Positions 13,701-24,599 of a stretch of 64,000 nucleotides of DNA are shown here, in pieces; the stretch's first letter is position 1, and each line of letters opens with the position of its first letter. This DNA is from Megaleporinus macrocephalus (taxonomy: Eukaryota > Chordata > Actinopteri > Characiformes > Anostomidae), in assembly GCA_021613375.1 (NCBI GenBank), contig CM038709.1:32564415-32628414 (forward strand). Direction: 5' to 3'. Both the position numbers and the translations under genes were made by a program. Below the pieces are notes generated by a model. That model saw only the letters and a program-made list of their open reading frames with translations. It was not told where the DNA came from and searched no databases.

Positions 13701-15633
13701 GCTGGATGATCAGAAGGAAATACCAATTTTCTTTTTTATAATTGATATTAAAACTTTTGGTGAGCTTTTTCATATAGTACAATACCATCCACTAAAGACA
13801 GTTTATAACGCTATTTAGAGATTTTGTGATTCTTACCTTCTTTTACTGCTGTCTGGGGAGCACAGAGCTTGCCTTATCAGGCCAATCAAGCAGGCCCACA
13901 GCAGCAGTAGCCAGACAATTCTCCAGTCACTGGCTGATTTAATAAGAGGTACACAGCCCATTGACCAATCAAAACACAGCCACCAGGGACACAGCAGCAG
14001 CCATGCATTCAAGGAGTAGTAGTAATTATAGTTCACAATCTGCCAATCAAAGAGAACAGGAGGTGTTCAACATCAAAGAGGCAGCAAAAGAGAGGAACAT
14101 GAAATGATTCAGAGAGCTGGACCTTTTAAACCTGTACCCAGTAACACAGTCTCTTGAATCTTGCACCAATGTTAACAATACGAACAGTTGATATGGTAAT
14201 GTAACCCCATATACAAACCTAAACCCATATAAACCTAAAGTTTAAACCTTTCATCTTAATGGTGAAGCACATTGTAATTCAGTTCAAAATAAGCCTTAAT
14301 CTATATTAGTGGTCGACTGATATGTTTTTTTTAGCACCAATACAGATTATATATATTTTATATATATATTATATATATTAGTATTTAAGGATATCAATGG
14401 CCAATATTTGGGCCGGATATTTATTTACCATTTACCAATTTGATGTTTGTGGTGTGAAAATGTACAAGATTTTGTACTTAAAGTTCACATTAAACGAACA
14501 TGATGAAAATAAGGTGCTCTGAGCTTTAGACAGTATAGGCTGCAAAATTAGTTAATAGATAGTAAAAGATATTTAAATGACTTTAAAAGCTCTCATTGAT
14601 GTCTGTTACAAAAACTGAGTTCAAACTGGGGCTCAAAAACTTTACATTCAAATACATGTACACAACTGAAATTGAAATTGAATTGAAAGGGCACACATCA
14701 GGAGCAGAGCTTCCCTTTACAGTATATGGATGTAAGTGAAAAGGGCTGGAGACTAAAAACTGTATAAAGTCTAAAACTTTAAATGTGTTACAGCAAAAAT
14801 ATCACAGTAAACATCTGAACAATCAATGCAAAAAAGTCACTACTTTGTAAAACTCAATAAAATAGGTTACAAATATTAACATTTATTTCATTTTGTTCAA
14901 TAAAAAAAATATTGTATTTTATGCAATAAAAAGCAGATGTGCTGAATGTACTTAATGTATCAGATGTGTTACATGATGTAGTTCAGTGGAAACAGTTCAG
15001 TCTAAGTAGTGCAGTGAAATCTTTGAAAGCAAAGAGCTGCAGCTGTCTGTACTTTTAATGAGCGAAACACAGATTCTAAATGCTAAATTCACTGCAGCAG
15101 CAGTGAGGGTCCACTAGCCTTGGGCCGATAAACGATATTATCGAATATCACAATAATTTATATCGCAATAAGTGATGATATGACGTGCATTATCGTTCAT
15201 ACCATAACCACGTTTTGGTCCGTTTTTAACCATCCACATTATTTCATTAATCCAATCTATTGCATATTCATATTCATAGCCATTAGAGAAAAGGTTCTAT
15301 TTTAGACTATTTTAGACCACCCCATTTGATAGTGTCATAACGCGACTTTAACTGGGGCATTGAATGCTAGGTACATGCAAATTAAATACTGCTACGTGTG
15401 GCCTTCTTCTGCGCTCTTGTACAAAAGAAGGGTGTCACCTCGCCGATTTGGCAGTATTTTGGCTTCCAAGCAGACGAACATGGAGAACCATTAGACATCA
15501 ACACAGTTAAACGTCTCTGTGCAGAAAATCGATCATTACAAAGGACGGCAATACCAGCAATTTGCGTGCGCATCTCAGGATACATCATCCGACTGAGTGT
15601 GCTAAACTTGGTCTGACCAAAGGAGAAAGTACT

Positions 15634-15676
<43 letters not shown>

Positions 15677-18401
15677 GCCGCTGAAAGTCGACGTGTCATC
15701 CATCTGAGACAAGTCAGTAAACAGAAATTCGAGCAGTCCAGGGCTTGTTTCATAAAAACGGAGACAAAAAAATGCACATGGATGAGGTTTTAATTATAAA
15801 TAATACATAAGAAGTGTTCATTAAACATACCTTTATCTGTTTTTGTTGTTTTTTTAACGAACCCCTTAAATTTTTTTTAATGTATAGAGCTCGGCACTGC
15901 ATTCACGTAAAAAAAAAGTGCTGCTGTTTCCGCTGCGGAGGCGGGTATAGAGCGGTGCGGAGCGGACTTTACGTTTAGATTAGAAAAGACATATATCAGA
16001 AAAAAAGAATCTTAACAAAACTTTCTGCTTGTCATTTCATCCAACATCAAATACGGCAAACTGCTTTAAATGGGTGAGTTGATTACACAGGCCAGCGCAG
16101 TCTTTCACTTTTGTGTTGAAGTTATAATTCCAATTTTTTAGAGCCTAAATCACAGACGTTTTAATTTATTCATTTAAAGCGAAGAATTCTTTATATTTCA
16201 AAAAGAAGTACAGCCACTTAATATGCCTACATAATGCCAAAAATTATTTCCTTAAACAGTTTTAGGCCTACCATTTTGTTAATCTAAAATACATATTAAA
16301 TATTGACGAATTTAATCTGTTAAGTTTTCTTTATTTAGATTTTTCTACTGAAGAATTGTCTGCATTTTTTATTAATTTACACGTCGATTTGAATGTTCAT
16401 TTTAAACATTCTGTCTGGCTTAGTATTTGACAAATCCCAGCGCGATATTATGTCTGTACTTAAAAAAAGGTGTCATTCCGGTCGTTCCGGTCTCATAAAT
16501 ATTTTAGTCATATTTAAATTCTGGTTGACACCATCATTGAAACACGCGCAAATGTATTTTCTCATCCTGTAAGTGCTATTTTTTAAAGCATAAATACTGG
16601 CATGCTTACCTGTCAGGATGTGTATGTAATTAAATGAAAAATATAACCATATTTACTGGCTGCTAGATAATCTATATGGCGAAAAAACATTGTTGTACTG
16701 GATGAGCAAATCCGCTTGGCAATAATAATAATAATAATTAAAATAATAATAAAAATAATTAAAATAATAATTGTTATTGTTATTATTGCGGTCATTATTA
16801 TTATTTACCTTTGTTTTTTCTTGTATTAAGGTTCGCTGTTATTTTTTGCTGTTGCGCTAAGATACAGCAGCACATACGGTCACATGTGGTACTTTTTTTC
16901 TTTAATTTTTAACGATATTATCGTTTATCGCTATAATTCTGGTGACGATAATCGTTTGTCTGAATTTATGTTATCGCCCAAGCCTAGGGTCCCCACAATG
17001 TGGCGGCTTCACATACAGAAACCTCACTCTCACTAAACATGATGTTTCAAGCTGCACACACTCTGCACAGGGTTTGGCTCGATTGAGTTGATCTAAAACA
17101 AAGTGCACTGCGCAACATTGTTGTTAAACCAGCGCTAAACCTCGACATGGTCTTATTTTTTTCTCTTATTGTGAAAAACAACAGCCGCTTGTTTGTTCCC
17201 CAGCAACTCTCGTGTGACCGTCTGCACGTTTGATGAGATTTACTAATCTATATCCATAAAACCTGCCATTAGTGTACCAAAAAGCTTCAACCATCCAAAA
17301 CTTTATTAAAGGAATACTCCAATGTTTTTTAGACTCATCTTTCTAAACGGCATCTGCAGCAAATGGTTAATTACTACCAATAATTTCATTATATTTCTCT
17401 GGACAGCAGAAAGTCTATTCACTCAAAACACATTAATAAAAGCATAATTGTTCTATCCATCAATGCTAGTAAAAATATAGAAAAGAAAAAATAGAAATTC
17501 GGTTTACAGAGTACAGAGAAATATATCAGCAGTAATCAACCACACAATACAGAAAAAATAGTGAGCTAAAACATGCTGCAGTACTACTTCAATAACATAT
17601 TATAAACCAAAACACTGTTAACAAGAAAGAGAAAGAGAGCAACTTACCCTAAGAAAAACATTTTCAGCAAACGAAGCTGGATTGTCTACCTCTGTAAACG
17701 CTGGTGGCCCCGTACCCATAATCCTCCACCTTGCATACAAAAGCAAAGACCCACCAAAAAGCAAGAGAGCCAAACGTACAAGAAGTCCTTTTCTGACCCA
17801 TTCAGTTACCTGCTCAGACCAAAAAACAAAAACAATCAAAATTATATTTTGTTACACATTATTTAAGTCAACACTGTCACACAAGAGCTACGAAAGAGTC
17901 AGCAGGAGGTTCAGCGACAGCAGACAAAGCAGGCAGAGCACAAGAAGAAAGGACTTACACCTGCAGCCTTCCTCCTGACTAGCAGTCTGGAAGTCAACTC
18001 GTAGATATTCAGATTGCAGATCATGAGGATATCAAACGTGGCATTCACTCCCTGAGAAAAGAGGATAAGGTCTGCAGGCTGTTTTTATTTTTAACATGAA
18101 AAGCTATACAGTGTGGAGATACAATCAGAAATAGTACCACATACGGCATATTGCCATTTAATCTGTGGACATACCGATATCTGATAATTAACACCCTGTT
18201 GTCCAATATCATTTTCAATGAGCTTTTTTTCACACTACAATCAATATAATCAATATATACAACAATTTACACATCGGTCAAGCAAAACACTTAATGGCAA
18301 ATAACCACTTTTTTATGTAATAAGGAGCACTAGGGAGGGTCAGGATGGAAAATGTGTTAATTGTGCAATCATTTTGTGTTTTTGTAACATTATGTGACTT
18401 G

Positions 18402-18446
<45 letters not shown>

Positions 18447-21400
18447 AGTGCTGTTCCTGCCTGTATAAGGATAACCATCCATATGCAGTGATGTTACCCA
18501 CTACGGTGTTCATTTTGGTGAGACCAAAATACCTACCACTGGTGACTATTATAAATGTACAATAAGGGCACATACAGTTATAAAGTCACAGGTTACAATT
18601 CCAATATAAGCCTTATTATTAATTTCAAATTTAATGTAATATTAATTTATTTCAACTGTGGATATCATCAAACAATATATCATGCACCACCACTTTAATG
18701 TACTAGTTATTTCAACCCAAAATCCTGCTCCCTGTAAAAGGCAATACAAAAGTAACTGAATTTTAAAATGCTGCATCATACAATTCTATATGTACAAATG
18801 TATAAGTGTCTATACATACCAAAACTGTGATGCCTTGCTCCTTACACAACATGGCTACAGCACACAGCAGAAGGCTGACCACTATCCATGACACTGAGAA
18901 TCTGTCACTCTTATCACCACCTCAAAACAGCCAATAATAAAACAAATAAATAAATAAAGCCACCACAATGTTTTTAGATTATGGTGCACTGGAACCGTAA
19001 AAACGTGCACATGCCAAATATTAGGCAGCATCAAATAAAACAGACATGTTTCCATTACTCCACTCACCTTGAAATGCTCTGCAGTACGAGAGGAAAGACA
19101 ACTGGAAAAAGAGGGCACACAAGAGGTCTGCCCTACCCACAATTCCAGCCACCTAACGCAGAAAAGGATGGCAAAAAGATACATAATGCTTATTTAAACA
19201 AGAATATTCAAACAACACTAATCATTATTATTTCTGCTCAGCATTCACCAGTACAAATGTACTCAATGACAAAATTCAGCAATCCTAGCTAGTCTGAGCA
19301 TTTTGGCATCTTTGCATCTCTTGACTGTGCAAGAACATAAGCGCAGTGCATCATGCCAGTGTATGAGCCGCCGCGCTGGGCATCAGTTTTCTCTTGCTTT
19401 ATACAAGGCTTTGCTCCACTCTTGATGATCCTATCAACTCAAATGCAGAACATCAGCCTCTGCCGTAACATGGCTCACTATCCTAAGTACTCACTATCCT
19501 AAGTAATCACTACCCTAAGTACTAAAGCACTGTGCAAAGTTTTTGCAAAACGTTCAACCTTCAATATTCTGAGGCACCAGACCCTTCTTTGAGCTGTAGA
19601 TGTTCTTTTTCTTTATCCTCAGTAATGGCTTGACAACTACTCATACCTTTGGACCAACTGTATTAAATTATCTTTTTATAATGGAGCAAAAGACAGAAAC
19701 ATCTCTGGATTTCTTCAGAACTAAAGAAAGTTGGCTTTTCTCCTGTTTCTTCTGTTTACATCTTGCATTTGTGGTGGTCAGTGACCGCATAAAAAAACAG
19801 ATGTTAACACCCCTGGAATGCACTGAGTGGATGCACTGATCACTCAAACCACATTCAGACATGGTCAGAGATGGGTGGTGACAGTAATGAACTGAAGTGT
19901 AAACACGACGTGTTTTTCCCTTATGAAGTATATAGAACCTTTTACAACAGATGTTGTCACAAAACAGCTTTACAGAGAATCCAGTCCAAGCCCCCAAGCC
20001 AAGGGCAACAGTGGCAAGAAAAAAAAACTCCCTCAGAAACCTATATATATCGCTTTCCTATCAGATTTAGTTCAACTGACTACAACACAATTATATGAGC
20101 ACACAGACAAATCATACAACTTGAGGAAAGAAATGGAACGCGGCCACGAAAGATATCTGATGTTGATTTATGGTAGAAATCCCTTTTAGGAAACTTGCAG
20201 AACTTTTTGTGTGGCTCATTACATCAAGACAGACATTTAAATGGCATTAAAAGCTTTGCAAAACAATTCCCAGGGGCTTTCATTTCAGCAGCAGCTGAGC
20301 ATTTTACAGCCAACAAAATTGGCTTTTGTTTGTGCAGCGGAGAGAGGGAGGAAAAAAAAAAACGGGTAGTTAAAATATCTGCTGCCGTGCTCTGGCCTGT
20401 GAAATTGCCTGCATTTCTGGAGGTGCCAAATTAATGACGAAGGCAGGAGGCCGCCTTCATTAGAGGGCCATGGTTGGCCCTGGCTGGAGTCCTGGGGCAG
20501 TGGCTGGAGATCCTTTGATAAATCCGGTAGGCCTAAGTCAGTGGTCTTTCTGAAGCTCACCCCCCAGGTCCTGCGCTAGCCTCTCTGTGCCTGATTAAAG
20601 AAGCCAGGCAGTGGAGGAGCACAGGCCTCATGCTCCAGTTCAATCACTATCGGATACATCCTCGGCAGGTTAAACCAGCTCTTCTGCAGCCATTAGCACA
20701 GCCGACCAGCTCGAGAACACACCTTTGCAATGCACACCTGCCGAGCTCAGCTTTCTACTCCCCAGTCCCTTTTAATGTATGTTTCATGCAGCATCCAAGA
20801 AGCAATGTGGTATAGGGCACTGTAGTATGCTGTTGTTTACTAGAAAGGGATGGCATGCTGAGTCATGACTTCCCCCACTACTTACGCTTTCTGTATGAAC
20901 CGGGTGCACAGCGAAGAAGAGCGCAGCCAGGAGAGAAGCCTTTGGAATGTGGGCGAGTGTCTTAGCTTTCTCATTGCAGGCCAGGCCACCAATTAATATT
21001 GCAAAGACATCAATCATTAACGCAGAGATAACACAGTGGAGGCCAATGTTGAGCACGTGGAAGCCCACTGGGTGCAATCCATCAGCCAAGAGGTAGTTTA
21101 GCCTGAAGACAACACAATACATGTCAATAAACCAGAATACATCACTTTAATGAACACACAGCTGAACTTACATCAGATAAAGTTTTAGCATTTTCTTAAC
21201 TTTTCAGGTTCCAGGTAAGGTACTGCAAGGGTGACACTTAAATGTGCTCCATATGTATAACATGTATAACATGTAGGATCTTAGTCCAAACATTACTGCA
21301 AAACTTTACTGATGTTTATTTTTTTTTTCTTTATTTTTTTGCACAACAGTTGTCCTAGGGAAGAACCGATGTTTAGGGAAGCACTACATAGAACATCAAG

Positions 21401-24379
21401 CTAAAAAAAAATGTTTCACGGCCTTATTAGTTCATATATTAAGCCCTATTACTTGAGTAAAAGTATAGTCTTTGTCCATTATTACTTCAATACAAGTGAA
21501 AGTTGTTCTGTCAAATTTTTAATTGAGGTAAAAGTACTGGAATACTTGTTCTTTAAAATACCTAAATATTTAAATGTACTTTTTAAAAAGTCAACACTTT
21601 ATTGTAACAACTGTATTGTTGCATTTACAGAACCTAATAACCCAACGCATTTACAGAACCTAATAACCCAACGCATTTACAGAACCTAATAACCCAACGC
21701 ATTTACAGAACCTAATAACTCTGAAACCATCGGAACTCACTGGCATTTACCAAATAAGTGATACAGTAATATGATGAAACAGACAGTAGCTCTGGATAAA
21801 AGCGTCTGCTAAATGTGGTAAAGGTATCAGACTGCTACATTATATGTACATATACATTTTTAATAATAGGATGCATGCAACACACACAATATTGTTATTG
21901 TGGATACTTTTAAATACTATTTTTGTCAAACAAGTTGCAAATGTTTTTAGAAATGCAAAGCAGCTCTGGTTTGATATTGTTTTATTAACAATATTAACTG
22001 CTTTTTATTAACTGCTAACACTGTTAAGTACTGCTTCTTGGTTACAGCTACTAGTGACGTGCATTCTGGCTAATTTTAATATTGGAGTATCCACAAGAGT
22101 TACTGAAAGCAGTGAATCATAAAGAACAGCCAAAATACATACACACAAATACGAGCAAAACCGTAACATTGTACAGTCCTGTTAAACATAATAGTGGTGT
22201 TTTATTGGATATTTTCTTTACAAAGAAAAAAAATAATAGTGCAAATTATTTAATAATAATAATAATAATAATAATAATTCAGATAATGTCTCCTTAAACA
22301 CCAAGTAATTGAGTGCCCATGCACATCCCTAATAGCAATATTAGTGAAAAATTGTACTTTGAAAATTGTACAGAATGTGTGTATATTACCTTCAGTAATT
22401 CAACTAAACGTATAATAAACAGATGAACATAAAATTGGGGTGAAAACTTTTTCCAATTTACATCACAGATGTCTAGTCTAGCAGCAGTGGTTGGATTTTT
22501 CAGCTGTGCTCTATCTGTAGCTCTAGCTCTCATAATGCTACATTGCGTTTTGTTTCAAGAGGAACTGGATCTGCCCACCCTGCTACTGTTTTTGTTGTGC
22601 AGGTTGTTTTAGCTACAATTCTCTCATGAGCACTGTCTAGTGTCATATGCTGAAGGTGTCCTCCAGTGCTAACATTACCTATTTTACTGACATTGCCAGC
22701 ACTGGTGGTGTGTTTTGCTTGTAAATGATACGAGAGAGAAGTACTTCAGCGATGAACAAATCCAAAGCATTGCGAACTCTTGCCATTTATAGACTGTTTC
22801 TGAAAAGGAGGGCTACAGTTGTGAGGTCATAGCAACAGTGCAAGCAGCTGGGCTTTAGCCTGGAACTACGTGATGATTCAGAGGGCCAAACTAAGAGAAT
22901 GCTGTTAAAAATTTAAAGTTATTAATATGGTGTTGCATTAACACAATAACTAGCCAGTATTATCATCTGTGTTTCTTTTTAGCACAACATTTTAGTAAAC
23001 CCTGATAGGCAAGTTATTAATGTAATACTAAATTTCTTTAACAGGACAAGGCCAATCTAATCTGTATACTACTTTTATGTGTACAACATGTGTTCTTAAT
23101 GTCAACAGTTGTTTACTAACTGTGGTAGGGCACACTGATGGTTTACTGTTCTCCGAGAGCCTTGGATTTAGGGTGATAGTCCAGGCACCCCCCAGGCAGT
23201 CCCATTTGGGCACATTTTTGTTTATTTTGTCCACATGGACCCTCGGGACTACGCATATGGGGGTGGACACATCAGCTCTTAGCCATTACACATGCAAAAC
23301 AATGTCATTCTCATTAGCAGCATGAGACATGACCTAGACTAAATAATCCTTATACAGAAACTCGTCATGAGGTCAAATGCCAAAGACAATGCAGAAATTA
23401 GCAGTCTAGAAAGGGCAATATAAGCAGCATCCCAATTTAATGTCAATTATTGTGCTGTCCACGAAGTAAGTACTTGGAGCCACCGCTCCTGATTTCCTAC
23501 TGAGAATAAAATTGCATTTCCAACCATACGCCCTTAATATATGCAAGGTCATTTAAAAAATATTTGATATATGCAGGTTGGGCAGTAATGTTATGTTAAT
23601 CATCGGGTCACTTAATATCAATGCCACGTGATTTCCAAGCCTGCTGAATCCACTTTCAGACCAACAAGGCATGCAAGCTTACCTGAAGGTGAGAACAGTC
23701 AGCGGCCTGTAGGACTTGTGGCTGGAGTTGCTGCTCAAGTTGCTTCCCCAGAAGTCATTTTTCCAGATGTTACTTAGGGGGGTATCTGGGTTTAGATCCT
23801 GAAATAAACCAGACCAGACGGAGGTTTGTGCAAAAACCATCACGCCAAAAATGAACGACATAATTATAATATTGCTACTGAAGGATAAAAGCTTCAAACT
23901 GTATTATGGCCATAATAAACAGAAATAAATGCTATCTGTAAAGCTAGTTCAGTATGAACGTAAAAAATGGATATCAACACTTGCACACAACTCCCATACT
24001 GATAAAACTGTGTACGACTCAATGTATAACGTAAAACAGTAATATATGTAGCACTGCAAAACTTTATCTGCTGTGTCATAACATAAACTATGTTTTTTAT
24101 TCTCAACTTGCCTGACCATAAAGAAACACAATGATACACTAGGTCAAAGTTCATTCAGACATTCACACAATACCTTGTTATTGATAATAGCCTCTGAATC
24201 ATCAAAGACAAAGTCCCCATCATAGCTGTTCATGAAACAGACCAGAGCAACCAAGGCCACAAACAGGCGTGAATGATGTGGTCCCAGCCTCGGCAAAGGG
24301 ACATGGTGGTCCCAGTAAGGCTCAGACTGTACCATGGGTCTGCAGGTCATGCTGCCTCGCCCTTCACTCCATTTACTTG
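7578..24379 (-). CDS. tmtc4: TMTC4, complete coding region in 17 exons
   Basis: Encodes a 745-residue transmembrane and TPR-repeat protein of the ER membrane; the TMTC family is known for O-mannosylation of cadherins. Coding exons in gene order: 24174-24350, 23683-23798, 20886-21102, 19068-19152, 18820-18920, 17959-18051, 17648-17809, 13837-14039, 13144-13318, 12836-12967, 12493-12572, 12224-12331, 11780-11921, 11552-11666, 8225-8337, 7950-8019, 7578-7726. All junctions keep frame and use GT-AG. Seen: an N-terminal membrane segment (about residues 29-40) followed by [70 protein letters not shown] (DUF1736-like, about 290-315); hydrophobic helices to about residue 465; then tandem TPRs from about 485 to 735. 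Length agrees with human TMTC4 (about 741). The first ATG of the exon, at 24370-24372, opens only a two-codon uORF, so the ATG at 24348-24350 is taken as start. No break seen. TMTC1-3 are less likely because of the TMTC4-specific first-loop and DUF1736 residues. Confidence 0.95.
7950..8019 (-). CDS. tmtc4: TMTC4 coding exon 16 (TPR)
   Basis: [23 protein letters not shown]. Acceptor tttag, donor TTG|gtaagt. Confidence 0.93.
8225..8337 (-). CDS. tmtc4: TMTC4 coding exon 15 (TPR)
   Basis: [38 protein letters not shown]. Acceptor tttag, donor AAG|gtattt. Confidence 0.94.
8338..11551. other. TMTC4 intron 14
   Basis: A 3.2 kb intron between TPR exons 14 and 15. The 114-codon open frame at 9201-9545 overlaps reverse-strand frames and resembles no known protein. 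Otherwise AT-rich, without a recognised element. Confidence 0.7.
11552..11666 (-). CDS. tmtc4: TMTC4 coding exon 14 (TPR)
   Basis: [38 protein letters not shown]. Acceptor tccag, donor CTG|gtatgt. Confidence 0.94.
11780..11921 (-). CDS. tmtc4: TMTC4 coding exon 13 (TPR)
   Basis: [47 protein letters not shown]. Acceptor tgcag, donor CTG|gtgagc. Confidence 0.95.
12224..12331 (-). CDS. tmtc4: TMTC4 coding exon 12 (TPR)
   Basis: [35 protein letters not shown]. Acceptor tatag, donor CCA|gtaatt, with the Gln codon split across the junction. Confidence 0.93.
12421..12444. repeat. Poly(A) run
   Basis: A 24 bp A homopolymer within TMTC4 intron 11. No SINE body is attached that I recognise. Confidence 0.9.
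12493..12572 (-). CDS. tmtc4: TMTC4 coding exon 11 (TPR)
   Basis: Residues 488-514, [20 protein letters not shown] and YYREAV. Acceptor tgcag, donor GAG|gtatgt. Confidence 0.94.
12836..12967 (-). CDS. tmtc4: TMTC4 coding exon 10
   Basis: Residues 444-487: the last hydrophobic helix ([15 protein letters not shown]), then [20 protein letters not shown], which leads into the TPR array. Donor AAG|gtgagg. Confidence 0.94.
13144..13318 (-). CDS. tmtc4: TMTC4 coding exon 9
   Basis: Residues 385-443: [32 protein letters not shown] and a Cys-rich run CCCCWRRHK. Acceptor ctcag, donor AAG|gtagtc. Confidence 0.94.
13837..14039 (-). CDS. tmtc4: TMTC4 coding exon 8
   Basis: Residues 318-385: [30 protein letters not shown], then a hydrophobic helix and SPDSSKRR. 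Acceptor ggcag, donor AAG|gtaaga. A 3.6 kb intron holding a hAT-like element precedes it. Confidence 0.95.
14305..14480. mobile_element. Possible hAT-type terminal fragment
   Basis: It begins gtggtcgactgatatg and continues with tgggcc-type and gatat-rich sequence, like the ends of a common teleost hAT-related repeat. Only one end is evident, so this is low confidence. Confidence 0.35.
15398..15616 (+). pseudogene. BED zinc-finger remnant of a hAT transposase, frameshifted
   Basis: The first half reads [20 protein letters not shown], the usual start of a fish hAT BED finger. The second half ([18 protein letters not shown]) lies in a different frame from about 15525 on, and the first Cys of the expected zinc-binding pair is replaced by Arg (VKRLC). 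It lies inside the transposon at 15119-16983 and is not a host gene. Confidence 0.7.
15637..15675. repeat. (ATT)n microsatellite
   Basis: A perfect trinucleotide run inside the hAT-like element. Confidence 0.9.
16722..16804. repeat. (AAT/ATT)n imperfect repeat
   Basis: AAT repeats that flip to ATT repeats, giving an inverted structure within the hAT-like element. Confidence 0.7.
17648..17809 (-). CDS. tmtc4: TMTC4 coding exon 7 (DUF1736 signature)
   Basis: Residues 264-317 with a membrane helix ([16 protein letters not shown]) and [20 protein letters not shown]. Acceptor gagcag, donor AGG|gtaagt. Confidence 0.95.
17959..18051 (-). CDS. tmtc4: TMTC4 coding exon 6
   Basis: Residues 233-263, [11 protein letters not shown] and a basic linker ([10 protein letters not shown]). 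The donor is GCAGGT|gtaagt; the alternative CAG|gtgtaa breaks the frame. Confidence 0.88.
18405..18446. repeat. (ATT)n microsatellite
   Basis: A trinucleotide tract in TMTC4 intron 5. Confidence 0.9.
18820..18920 (-). CDS. tmtc4: TMTC4 coding exon 5
   Basis: Residues 199-232, ending [13 protein letters not shown]. The acceptor ttttgag at 18921-18922 was chosen because it restores phase from exon 4; the nearer ataag would bring in a stop. Confidence 0.88.
19068..19152 (-). CDS. tmtc4: TMTC4 coding exon 4
   Basis: Residues 171-199, [18 protein letters not shown] and the following hydrophobic stretch. Acceptor gcgttag, donor CAAG|gtgagt; ends in phase 1. Confidence 0.92.
19475..19522. repeat. 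16 bp tandem repeat, three copies
   Basis: The unit tcactatcctaagtac is repeated three times with one or two substitutions, in TMTC4 intron 3. Confidence 0.8.
20886..21102 (-). CDS. tmtc4: TMTC4 coding exon 3
   Basis: Residues 98-170: [19 protein letters not shown], then [19 protein letters not shown]. Acceptor cttcag, donor AGC|gtaagt. Reading on into the intron gives an artefactual longer ORF. Confidence 0.93.
21621..21718. repeat. 26 bp tandem repeat, 3.8 copies
   Basis: The unit starts gcatttacagaacctaataa and ends cccaac. Three exact copies plus a partial fourth, so the array is recent. It is in TMTC4 intron 2. Confidence 0.92.
21788..21823. mobile_element. SINE/LINE tail fragment
   Basis: It carries ctggataaaagcgtctgc followed by taaatg, a very common 3' tail motif of teleost SINEs and L2-type LINEs. 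A reverse-orientation relative lies at 27541-27599. Confidence 0.55.
22247..22278. repeat. (AAT)n microsatellite
   Basis: A trinucleotide tract in TMTC4 intron 2. Confidence 0.9.
23683..23798 (-). CDS. tmtc4: TMTC4 coding exon 2
   Basis: Residues 60-98, luminal loop 1 ending [13 protein letters not shown]. Acceptor tttcag, donor CAG|gtaagc; ends in phase 2 (two bases of the Arg codon). Confidence 0.93.
24174..24379 (-). CDS. tmtc4: TMTC4 coding exon 1 (with 29 nt of 5' UTR)
   Basis: Residues 1-59; coding part 24174-24350. The acceptor reads ctctccag before 24379 and the donor is AAG|gtattg. It carries the signal-anchor helix ([12 protein letters not shown]) and the acidic loop motif [12 protein letters not shown]. 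Confidence 0.9.
24364..24372 (-). promoter_or_regulatory. Two-codon upstream ORF of TMTC4
   Basis: In the first coding exon an ATG at 24370-24372 is followed by one sense codon and TGA, ending 13 nt before the main ATG. Minimal uORFs can lower or tune translation of the main ORF. This depends on the inferred acceptor at 24380-24381, since the ATG must be in the mature mRNA. Confidence 0.55.
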
Positions 24380-24450
24380 CTGGAGAGATTGAACAGAGTG
24401 GAGCATTAGGCTAGTTAAGGTACTGGATTCCCATTCACTGTTTTCTCATG

Positions 24451-24455
<5 letters not shown>

Positions 24456-24519
<64 letters not shown>
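24456..24519. repeat. (AT)n microsatellite
   Basis: A perfect AT run of about 62 bp just upstream of the first TMTC4 coding exon. Confidence 0.95.
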
Positions 24520-24526
<7 letters not shown>

Positions 24527-24599
24527 TCAATCATGAACTACAATTACAGTAATACGAGGTACGCCATACGTCGGACATGACAACCTACCTCTACATGTC

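Larger units (their letters stand above)
15119..16983. mobile_element. Decayed hAT-like DNA transposon in TMTC4 intron 7
   Basis: The ends are inverted: the left reads cttgggccgataaacgat and the reverse complement of the right reads cttgggcgataacataaat. Subterminal segments share the palindromic motif aacgatattatcg. The internal frame at 15398-15600 encodes a BED zinc-finger remnant typical of hAT transposases. No DDE catalytic domain is recognisable, so it is a non-autonomous derivative about 1.87 kb long. Flanking CTAG on both sides may be part of a target duplication, but no clean 8 bp duplication was found. It also holds (ATT)n tracts. Confidence 0.65.

Noticed and set aside
21621..21718. 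CRISPR-like array
   Set aside because: Units are directly adjacent with no spacers, in an intron of a vertebrate gene.
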